A DNA stretch of 64,000 nt from Plasmopara viticola (Eukaryota > Oomycota > Peronosporomycetes > Peronosporales > Peronosporaceae). This document shows, piece by piece, positions 12,290-22,600 of the stretch. The stretch covers positions 682,001 through 746,000 of the forward strand of contig MBPM02000006.1 in assembly GCA_001695595.3 (NCBI GenBank). Direction: 5' to 3'. The notes below the pieces were generated by a model. That model made no database searches. It was not told the DNA's origin and saw nothing but the letters and a program-made list of their open reading frames with translations. Within the stretch, counting starts at the first letter, position 1, and each line of letters starts with the position of its first letter. Position numbers and translations under genes: made by a program.

Positions 12290-13407
12290 TTATTTGCGCT
12301 GTTGCGCAGCGCGACGTCGTATTTCGTCCCAGGTCGTGGGTTTTATTGAAGTTTCCGTCTCGTTGGGCACGTCGAAAAAGTACTCATCTTCATCATGACG
12401 CAAAACTGATAGATTCGTGTCGGCTCCTGAGTAGTGAGACTCCTGCGAGGAACGAGCATATGGATCGCGAGATAGTGGGGCGTCACGGTCTGTAGATGCC
12501 GGCGCTCTTTCAGCTGGTTGAGGTTTTGCACCGAAGAAGAATAGCGAACGGCTTTCCGTGCTATTAGGCACTCCATAAGCCTCGTGATCTTCTTCATTGA
12601 GATCTTTCTTCCCTCGAGGTATATCCAGACCTCTTATTGGGGGGACGCTGTTCGAGACCGTGTCATCATGATGGCGAGGCACAGGTGTAAGTTTCGGTGC
12701 TGACTTGGGAGTAGAGCTCACAGACGCATTTGCTTCTTCGCTCCACGAATCACTTGATCAAAAAGAAAGTCAGCAAGTGGAATTATATGTTGACAATCAA
12801 TCGTTGACGTACATTGTCGCTGCCGAGCGTTTAAACTTCTCGTTCAAATCTTGTACAAATGGATTATCTGGGATTTTTGTCTGTAAGCTGTTAAAACATT
12901 AGAACAATGATTTATTCTATGAACTTATTCATAGCTTTTACTACGTATGCTTACATGGTCCTGGCCCGAGTCGCAAAGGGCGATTTATCCGATGGCAGCA
13001 TGAGTAGGTCGGTAAATAAATCTCGACGGATACTAATGATGCCATATGAAGCTCCAAAGAGACCACCAGCTGCAAGAAATATTTATTATAAAGATACGAC
13101 AATGTTGAGATTTCCACTCACATAACATTGCAAAGACTCCCGCAACTTTCTTCTTATTCTTGGACAATTTCCATAGTCCCGCCATGATTGAGGAGCCACA
13201 AATAGCGCCCATTGCAGCACGGCGTCGGCCCAACTTGGCGTAATGAGCTAGAATCTCTTTCTCTGCCTCTGTCCTGTAGTATTTGACAGAATAGATTTAT
13301 TCACTTGTGGTATTTAAAAAGATCGATTGAGACACGTACTTGCCGATAAATGACGCATCCTTGTCGTTAGCCATCTCCTTGCTCAGCGTGCGGATGGCAT
13401 CGTCCAT
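12290..13407 (-). CDS. OCIA-domain-like protein with two membrane segments
   Basis: I assemble five exons on the minus strand: 13407-13340, 13273-13122, 13069-12955, 12887-12813 and 12752-12290. All junctions are GT-AG and stay in frame, giving 290 aa. Residues from about 24 to 90 carry two glycine-rich hydrophobic segments ([16 protein letters not shown] and [19 protein letters not shown]) separated by a lysine cluster. A short NPF-containing stretch follows, then a long polar, probably disordered tail that ends with [10 protein letters not shown]. This order resembles OCIA-domain proteins, which act in mitochondria and endosomes and have paired glycine-rich hydrophobic segments and a TYEELR-type motif near the C-terminus. 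The family call is inference from layout and short motifs. The gene structure itself is well supported by the in-phase splice sites. Confidence 0.65.
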
Positions 13408-13569
13408 GGGCACAGTCGATGACATTCGAACAGAGGCGTCGTATGTTAATTGGACAAAATTTGTGGTGTTCAAACAAAAACTTCAAAAACGAAGTGAAAG
13501 TTTTCAATTTGCAAACGTTATGGCAGATAAACCACTGGAATTAATTATCTAATTCTATTATTGACTCTC

Positions 13570-14061
13570 TCACTTGTTGACCACGATGCCTTCATCTGTC
13601 AGTCGCTTTATAATTTGTTTCTCAACGTACGCAAAGAGCTCAGGAATTTGATCTGGCAATTGACATGACACAAAGCACTGTCGTCCAGTGCGTCTCGCGA
13701 GTCTCTGTGCAATTTGCTGCTCTTCAATCTCTGGGGCCCCCACGATGGACGTGGTGAGTGGCATGGGACTATAGCGAGTTGTGATGGCCGTCGACAGCGA
13801 TCTACAGCATAATCAATGTACAAAGACCTTTAAAAGGCAAATAGGAATTATCGTCGTTCACCCGAAAACCGACCCTAAGCGAGGCTTTTCCATAGCGGAA
13901 CCCATCCACACGAAAATGCAGTTGGTCAACAGCCAGATCTGCACGAGATAGCTCTGGTCCAGCAGTGATCCCGGAATGTCAATGATCCGCATCTCCGCAT
14001 CATCACTCAGCTGAAGTTGCTGCAGCTCTGCGTCTACCGTGGCTGTAGAGATTGAACGCAT
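13570..14061 (-). CDS. PSMG4: PSMG4, proteasome assembly chaperone 4
   Basis: Two exons (14061-13862 and 13801-13570) encode 143 aa. The intron at 13861-13802 starts GTGAAC and ends TAG. The product is the PSMG4/PAC4 (yeast Poc4) family, a small chaperone that works with PSMG3 to assemble the alpha ring of the 20S proteasome. The family shows as a hydrophobic strand LTNCIFVWMGS at about residues 45-55 (human: LTDSLFLWVGA). Later come MPLTTSIVG, QIAQRLARRTGRQCFVSCQL and a C-terminal helix with VEKQIIKRL. Together these match the human protein nearly block for block. It is slightly longer than human PSMG4 (123 aa), mainly at the N-terminus. Its start lies 130 bp from the oppositely oriented SMNDC1 start. 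Confidence 0.9.
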
Positions 14062-14191
14062 GGTAAGCGGAAGACATTACACTGTAGGCGCGCACTTACG
14101 TTCCATTGCCGTTTAATTTTTTTGGGTTGAATTAAGTCAATTTTTATTAATTTACTGTAAAAAAACTAATCGGGAGCTAACCAAGATCAAC
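14062..14191. promoter_or_regulatory. Shared divergent promoter region, PSMG4/SMNDC1
   Basis: Only 130 bp separate the start codons of two genes pointing away from each other. The stretch is AT-rich, with T and A runs around 14117-14166. Both transcripts must start within or close to it, so it must serve as a bidirectional promoter. I see no clear TATA box. Confidence 0.6.
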
Positions 14192-15392
14192 ATGTCGGCA
14201 GACGCGAGCCTGGAGGAGCTAGAGACGCGGCTCGTAACGTTCACTGAGCAACTGCAGAACATTCACGAGCTACTACAGAGTGACTCGACAAATACCGAGT
14301 TTCTTAGTATCGCTAAAGATCTCGTGGAGGTCATCCAGTTGACCAAGGAGACGGTGCGGCTGCTGCGGAGTGGCTTGTAATAATTCGTACCTAATTTATA
14401 CTATCGTAGATTGATCTAAAGGTAAATGGTGCGTCGTCCACCAAAGATTTAGAGCTGCAGACACCCCGAGAAAGACATCAGGAGCCGCTTCAAGTCGGTA
14501 AGTAATCGACAGGAGCAAATATTGATCTTTGTTGAGGGGCGAATGCTGATATTTGTTATGGATGTGTCATGTAGAGCTTAAGTATAAGCCAGGCGTAATG
14601 GTGGAGGCTCTGCAGCAAGGATTGTGGTATCCAGCTTACATACACTCAGTGACGAGTACAGGGAGCTACAACCTGAAATTTTTGGGTTTTGGAACTAATG
14701 CAGAGCTGAAAGAGGACGCTTTGAGACCAATTGAAGTTGATGTCGAGCAAGCAGCCAAGTTGCCGCCCAAGGAGGCCATTGCAGAAGGATTTAGGTGCCA
14801 GGCAAAGTACTACGTTGACTCTGTGATCTACCCTGGTTCGGTTACAATGGTTACTGAGCTAGGCTTTCAGGTGCTGTTTGATGGCTATGGCAATTCAGAG
14901 GAGGTGCCATACGAGTATTTGCAACCAGCAGCAACACCGCTGGAAGCGGAGGTAGGCACTGCTGCTGCTCAGACTAGCACTACTAACGCAGGTGATGGTG
15001 CTACTGCAATTGTTGGTACTGCAACAGAGCCAAAGGTGGCACCCGCCGTGATTCACAAGCCCATCAAAATTCCTGAAAATTTGCAGATTCTACCTTCGGA
15101 CACGGAAGCAGAGAAGGAGCGCAAGCGTAAGCGCTTGCGCGCCATTAAAAGCTTGAATCGACATAAAAACATCGACAATGAGCGCAACATTAAGCAACAC
15201 GATTGGAAGGCTTTTCAGTACAAGGCAAAGAAAAAAGGCTTGAAAAAAGGCGTTAGTGGCGTGTTGTCAAAGCGCGGCTCGAGTATGTTTGCGTCACCTG
15301 ATACAGTACAGGGTCGCGTAGGTGTCGTGGGAAGCGGCCAGGGCATGACAGGCTTTCAGGATACACGGATTAAGAAATCCAAACAAGCATAG
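14192..15392 (+). CDS. SMNDC1: SMNDC1/SPF30-like Tudor splicing factor
   Basis: Three exons (14192-14353, 14410-14497, 14575-15392) encode 355 aa. SPF30 is a nuclear U2-associated factor needed for tri-snRNP entry into the spliceosome; its Tudor domain binds dimethylarginine tails. The first 54 residues form the conserved helical N-terminus, including LVEVIQLTKET, close to human LQEVIELTKD. Two Tudor-like barrels follow, at about residues 85-140 (WYPAYIHSV, LKFLGFG) and 150-200 (YPGSVTMV, VLFDGYGNSEEVP). After a low-complexity Ala/Thr stretch come a basic region and the family's C-terminal block: WKAFQYKAKKKG, SMFASPDTVQGRVGV and TGFQDT. Intron 2 is GTAAGT...TAG. Intron 1 is taken as GTGCGG...TAG, the in-phase choice. 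A GTAATA 23 bases downstream is out of phase. Human SMNDC1 has 238 aa and one Tudor, so this version is larger. Confidence 0.93.
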
Positions 15393-18300
15393 AGCCAAGG
15401 TAGGCAACGCAGCTGGCAATTTCGCTCGAGAAATTGATTTTGCTCTTTTTGTTAAGCTTTTTTTCACTGCAACAAATAGATTGGCCACCCAAGACATACA
15501 AAAATAACTATGTTTTGTTTTTATTTTCGTGAGTTCTATACTAAATGCCGTCCGCACGAGCCAAGCTACGACTAAGGTTGACAAATTGCAATTACCACAC
15601 TCTCAAATCGTAACATTCGACGGCTCCTGCGCAGACCGACTAAGGGTTTCGACTAGATGAGTGTGCTTGCGCTGTCTGCTTCGTTCAGTGCATTATACCA
15701 TGGTGGACTGGCTGGAGTACAGTACAACGGTGAACACTTCGCCGCTTAAGCTTAAGGACATGCTGAATCTACAATAGCACTTTTTGCAAGAACACGTCCT
15801 TCTTTGCCACCATTTTTTGTTGATGTTTATTGTTAAATTAGAATGACCCTGACAGCTCGACAAGTCGTGAGCTAAGAAATTGAAGCTTTTTTGTACTTGA
15901 TTTTTTTCATTCTTGATTTAAGCTGATAACTTTTTTGGTTTAAAAGCCGCCGATTGCCGCGAGGCTTAAGTTAATTCAATCATTGTCTGGGCAGCTTTAG
16001 CTTATGTGACAAGTCGCCTTTGGGCACTCTGAAGAGAGGCAGAAAATAGACAAAAACTGATTATCCCTTAGTTCATTCAACTTTGGTACTGTCTCTATGC
16101 AGCTCTGGCATTAATGATATAAAAATGCCCTGTGATTTTTTTTTTAAAACACATGCTCAAGCTATAGTGAAAAACCCAAAGAGAGCGAGAATCGATTAGG
16201 GCTGGACAAGCATTAAGAAACCGTTTGAGTGGCATTTCTCGTGGCATTTCTCGATCAACAGCAACGCTGTTTGGGCTTTTTTTTTCTAGACTTATTGGTT
16301 TTGTTGGCTGAGTCCATGTCTCGTCGATGCGAAGATATTCATGAAGCCTAGCATATGTTTGATGCTGGCTTTTCGTTTTGAAAAGATTTGAATAATGGTA
16401 GACGACAGGCAATTAACCGGTAAGTACACCAACCTGTATACAGATGTCTCCTAAAAATTTTAAAAGGGATCAAGGCCATTGCAGAAGCAATTATCATAGA
16501 ATATAGGCAGGGATAAATGCTGTATGAAACAGACCAGTACAGACCAGTATTTGAACTTCAGTCTAGTGTAGTGGTTTACTCAACCAAAGATAATGCATTG
16601 TCAGTCACCGGAAGATCGTATGTTCCTGCATGCCTACTATAAAAGGTGTCAATTAAATGATAACTCTTAGTTGTCAATCCCACGCTAACGCAAAGATATC
16701 AGGATGGATCGAACCATCTGTCGAATGAATAGTTAGCGCTGTTCAAAAGACTCGGTGGCATCTCTGGGCCTAAAGAGGCTTCTATAACTGCAGCATGCAT
16801 TAGCTTGATTGCTTCATGTCGTTTGGTCTCTAAGAGCAAAGTCTAAATTATGGGTGAGGCAACACAAGCTGTGCAAGTCTGACGGTAGTGGAAGTTAATC
16901 GGTGAGTATTAAAATTAGTTTTGGTGATAAGCGAAATATGTGGTCACAAAGCCTGCCAAAGAGAGAACTCTGTTTAGAGGTAAATTTCATAATAAATCTC
17001 ATCGCTACAGTCATGGTCGACTAATATTGCTGCAAAACCTTGCTCAAGTCGTCGATCATCAGAAAACTAAAAGTTATGGACTAGAGAAAGCCGCCAAGAA
17101 TGGCCCTGATCACCGATGTTCAGGTGCGCGTGGCGTTCGTACTTTCTTATGTGGGATGCCCGGGTACAATTTGGGCACTTATCCGATATGTTACTTCATA
17201 TGAGTGGTTTGTGTCCTCGGAACACGAAAAAACGTTAAGAGCAACGTTCCTTCCGGGAGGTAAGAGCTAATAAGAGCTAATTTGCCAACTTTTGGTAAAG
17301 GCTCTACTTTCCCAAGCAAATCAAAGTACTTATGCTGATGGTCACCTCAAGGGTTGGCCCGCTCACTTTCAACTTCTTAGGTTAAATAGCGCCGATGAAT
17401 GAGGCGATTCTACGCTTTTCAAGAAGAATTTAGCCAAAGAAACGGTGCTCGTCCGTAATGCGCGAAGCAGTCAAGTTGGCTGTAAATTTAAGGATCATAT
17501 GGCCGAAAATTCTAGTTTTTCGACAACAGCGAAAAGGTTAGGGATCGCCAGTCGAAGGAGTGGCGTGATCGCCAGAGCATCTAAACCGCGTACATTTGGT
17601 CGAGCAAAAACAATTTCTTTGATAAATAAGGCACAAGGCCAAAAAAAAGGTGGAGAGGCCTCTTTTAGCGTTTCTTGTTTGCGGTTCTGTGATGCGGGAT
17701 CTCCATAAGATGATGTATGTGCCATAAAAGAATATCAAAGCCATCTTAATCTTGCAAAGACTTTGGGTGTCATGCGCATGTTCACATTCCAAGATCTCCA
17801 AGCCAAGTGCAAGTACAAGCTACGAACCAAGTCAGCTCCGGAGAGCCCTCAGGATGCGAAAAATAGACCCATCTGAAATGATCTCACCCTTCCTCGTCAG
17901 TCTCTGTGTCAAAAATTTAAGGGACTTATCGTGGGACGACGACTTGCGTAGACAAGGCGAGTCACTATTTCCATCGCCCTCTTTAATGGGGTTTTTGGTC
18001 ATTGCACCCACTCATGAAAAATTTCGCGGAATGATTCACTCTTGTGTTCAATCTTTTTGTCTTGGTATCCGGCTTTAATAACTACATTACCAATGACATG
18101 TCAGGCTAGGCCGTTGCCCTCGAGACCACAAATAACCTTTTTGTCATTCCTTGTGAGATCTTTCGACTGATGAAGTCTTACGACCTTAACAGCTTAATTT
18201 TGAGCACTGAAGGCGTTTTGAGAACTTGTTATTTATTCGAGACTTCGTCGTTGCCTAAGAGGGCAAAAGTCCAGTTAAATGTTTGCTGAAGTTATCGAAG

Positions 18301-19601
18301 CACCATCTATCGTATCTTGGCGCCCAAAGTTGGAGGCATCTGTAAGCCTCTCTGCAAAGGAGAATGGTAGATACGCTGTGGTAGAATGTATTGCTCTCTC
18401 AGAGCCTTCTTTGTCCGAGCGGTTGCTTGTCGAGCGACCCACCTCTGGCTTGCCGTCTAAGGTGCAGCCCAAGGCACAGAGGCATTTGGTGCTTTTGCAC
18501 CCTGAAAAGCCGATTTTGGGGCTGGATTGTGGTCATCGTTACTAAAAATTGCTTAGAAAAAGATCAAAAGGTGACTAAAATTTCTAATTTTTACATACCA
18601 AAAACGCTCGTTTCGTATACTGTAAAGAAATGTCGCAACCCTTCAACATGTTTCGGCTCGTCTATTGTGCAACCATAGAAAACCTTTGCATCCGAGCTAA
18701 AGCTCAGTTTGATCCAGAGACTTCTGTCGGCTTGATGAACTTCTGTCGACTTGGTCTATCATAGTACGTGGAGACCACATTGCACTATATTATAGTGGTG
18801 CAATATATTGTATTACAATGTTGTATTCGGTGACGATAACACATCTCCCTCCAGTAACGATAAAAAAATCCCTTAACCCTTATAATTATAACATTTATTG
18901 TTGAACAAATTTCATTACACTTTTATCCAGCATTAATTGTCAATAAAGTTTGTGGTCAGCATACTTACTCTCTAAGTCCAAATTGATATGCGCATGTGCT
19001 TCAAATAAATTCTAGTCATGCTTGATACAAGTAATTTTCATGCGTCCTTTACATAATGTTTTTCCTTTACTCAAAAAAGTGATAGCGTGGGATCTCAAGG
19101 CCGATGATCGACATGTGAAGGTGTTTATGTTCCGACATGCTGTTCCTAAGAGGTTATAAGGTTTCGGTGATCTAAGCAGTGTATACTCAAGAGGTTATTT
19201 TTTACGTACAAGTATACAACATGCGCATCGCGCGTAATCCTAATTACCATCCATGTCTGTCGTTTGGCACGATAAGCTACGAGCTGCAAACCGACCCTCT
19301 CTTTACATTGGATTCGCGACACACTGGTGCATCCACACGGTTGCTGCTTGTCTACGTCCTATCCACGATGTCATGCCCTTACCTTGTACGCTTACAACCT
19401 TGGTAAACCTTCGAGAATCGTGCATCTTGAATCTAAAGAGAAGTGTGTACCCGTGGGTCCGTCGCCATCCTGGCTTGCAAAAATTGACAGGGTATAAAAA
19501 TTACGCACCCCTATTTTCTATACGCACTGGCGACACGATCGAGTTTAGGCGTTTTCGTCACAACATCTTTGCATGCCTTTCGAGTTCAGTAGCAAACACT
19601 C
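15393..19601. other. Intergenic region, no supportable gene
   Basis: After the SMNDC1 3' end, this 4.2-kb stretch becomes AT-rich, with poly-T runs. Two tiny overlapping frames occur at 15657-15749 (30 codons) and 15700-15777 (25 codons) in a more GC-rich patch; neither is recognised. Frames at 16940-17203, 17445-17708, 17752-18078 and 18279-18545 have odd composition and no known motif, and look like decayed repeat sequence. The last 150 bp before 19602 must hold the promoter of the 4TM-ankyrin-TIR gene, but I see no distinct core element. Confidence 0.5.
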
Positions 19602-22600
19602 ATGCGTAACTGTGAAGGTAATCACCAGTTTACAAGCATCGCGAGCTCTTTCCATGCGCTCACCTCACCAACTGGACGTCGACGACGAGCGCGTACAGGC
19701 GAGCGCGTGCCTTCTCCACCACCATTGCGTAGTTACGAAGTGTTGCCACGTGATGTAGCTGCCACGAGCGTTGGCGAACGCACGAGTGGCACTCGCTACT
19801 TGGAGACAACGTTCGAGGATCATGCACAAGAAGCGGCGTCGGTGGTCTCTGCACACTCGTCGTATCGCTCAAGTAGCTCCGACGTACTGCAGCAACAGGC
19901 AGTCGTTCCTATTCAGTGCAATGCCGACACGTCAGATATAGAAGGGCGACGTGTAGGCAATTCGACGACGACGTTACCGAGTCATTACTATGTAGACGCA
20001 AGTGGACAAATGCGAATCAAGAAGGTGTGGTGGTGCTATACGAGGATGCGACGCGTCCTGTGGTGTGTCTTCCCATGGCTAAAGAAGGACAGCAACACAT
20101 TCTTGAGTGCGCAATTGGTGGCGAATTCGACGCTCATTATAGCAGTCCATTTCGTACGAATCCTCTTTAATATTATTGTGATACCGAAAATTTTATCGCA
20201 CAGGGTTATCACGGCAGACGATGGAGAAGAGAAACAGTGCCTCGAGCACTCTCTGAAATTTCTCGACATGTACACGTACTCGCTCTTGGCAAGTATGTTG
20301 CTCTGTCTCCCTGCGCTAAATTTCAAGGCTTGCAGGTTGTATCAACCACTGCCTCGATATTCTTCAACAGATACGTCCGCGTCTTCTTCAACTTCATCCA
20401 GGGATTCGACAGCTGCTGACGTCGACGGGGAACAGCAACGCGTCGAAAAGACTTATTTCTTTACCTTGTGCGAGCTTGTTGTCGTCGCGAACATGATTTA
20501 CCTGCTCTTTGTCCTCGTCGTTGTCTTTGTGCCATCCAATGGAAGTATTTTCGAATTGTTTGAAACATGCGATAGTCAACTTAACACGGGGTTTTTCATC
20601 CTTCTCATTCTCGTCGAAGTCGTGGCCGTGTACGCCTATATACTACGATGGCGGCAGATCCTGCTCTTCCACCGGCTTCACCAGCATCTCCTGTTTCAAC
20701 GCGGGTTCGTTCCCGGTCACTCTCGCTTTGATTATGTCGAGAAATCGTTTGCCACGCCGCTGTATGCGTGGCTACCAGCACCTCTATGGGCGTGCTGGCG
20801 CCGTTGCGAGCGCTTACGCAACGCAGTATGCTGTCGATGTGGCAGCCTCGAAGGGAATCAAGGCGATGAAGCTCTTATTGGATCACGTAGCAAGAAACAG
20901 CATATTCAAGCTGTCAAGGTCGCACTCTACAGTGCTGCGAAACGGGGACATGTGGAACACGTGCGCACGCTTCTAGAAAGTGCTGTGAAGCTTTCTGGTC
21001 CGGACTTTGCCACGGAATGGTACGAACCGCGCGTATGGAACTTCGCGAACATTTTTCTGCTTGCGCGTGGACAGCGTAATCCCTTGCACGTGGCTATTGC
21101 TTTCGACCAGATCGAAGTTGTTCAAGAGTTGCTTGCAAACGGCCACTTTGATGTTCAACAGCTCGACAAGCTCGAGCTGCTGCGCTTGGATTGTGCGTGG
21201 CTTTACCGGTTTATGTTTCGCGCTCTCTTTTTTGTTTTACGCCGTTCAAGTGCAGGGGTGGTCGCAAACGCATCCTCAGGCGGTGGAACTGGAAATAGCG
21301 GTGCAGCTCCTGGGCTGGCAAGTGCTTCGCAACCATTTGGACCTGTTGGTCTTTTCCAAACTACTTTACTCACTCCACTGCACGTGGCGGTGACACTTGG
21401 CCATGCAGAGCTCACTTTACTCCTATTGCGCTATGGAGCCAAGCCTGATGCATTGGCTATCTCCACCCACCCGCGCTTTGCGACTCCACCGCTGTATTGG
21501 GCTGTAAACAAGGAGTGTACACGACTGCTGCTAGATGCGGGTGGCAACCCCCTTGCTCTACCTAAAGGTGCTAGCGGGCTATTGCTCACTGCTTTTGAAG
21601 TCGCGCGAATTGCAGGAAACGCGGTTGTGGCGCGGCAGATGGAGAAATACGGCGGTGACGTGGCCTTGACTCCTCTACACGATGCTTGCGCCGGCGGACG
21701 TCACCAGGAAGTGGCGTTTTTCTTGGAACACGGTGCAGATCCAGACACACTTGGCGAACAAGTGAGTGGCTGCTTTCGACGCACTCCGCTCCATTGGGCT
21801 GCGATGCGTGGTCATGCGGGAATCATTCAGCTTCTCGTACAATATGGAGCAAACGTCAATGCTCGCGACGTATTTAAACGCACGCCGTTGGCCTGGGCTT
21901 GTGTGCTTAATCGCACTCGTGCTGTCGATGTGCTGTTGAAGAGCAATGCCGATGTAAACATGCGCGACGCCCAGGGTGATCCGCTCCTTTGCATCTGTGC
22001 AGCTGGTGCTTGTGGTTCCATACAGCGAAATGCCAAGACAGTAGCAGATGAAAATGGTAAGCTTGGAGATGATCGCATGCAGGAAGACGAGTGCGATGAT
22101 GACGAGGATGGTGGTCTAGGCGTTACTTTAAATGGACAAAAGGTACTTGCGCGTGGGTTGGACCCACGAATCTTTCAATTATTGCTCGATCATGGAGTGG
22201 ATTTGCACGCCACGCGCACCAGCAACGGGGACTCGGCGCTTCATGTGGCATTACGTCATCGGAACCAGACTGCAGCCGTGTTGTTCGTGCGCGCTGGATT
22301 AAGCTTGACTGCTGCCAATCTTTTTGGTCAACGCGCGATTGACTGCGCACAATCGTCAAGTCTTCGGTTTGCTGTCAAGAAGGAGGCAGGGCAACGCGAT
22401 GTGATGATTAGTTATAGTCATGCTCATGCTTCGTTGGCTCGTGAGCTTCGAGATGCGTTGGAAAGCCAGCGTGTGACGACATGGATTGATACGATGGGAC
22501 CCACAGGTATCACAGGTGGCGCAGTGTGGCGTCAAGAAATTGCACGAGGTATTCAAAGTAGTGCGCTTGTGCTTGCTGTCCTCACCAAAGATTACCCGCA

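Noticed and set aside
20509..20976. 155-codon alternative frame within paralogue A
   Set aside because: It overlaps the membrane and ankyrin coding frame of the much longer protein and shows no domain.
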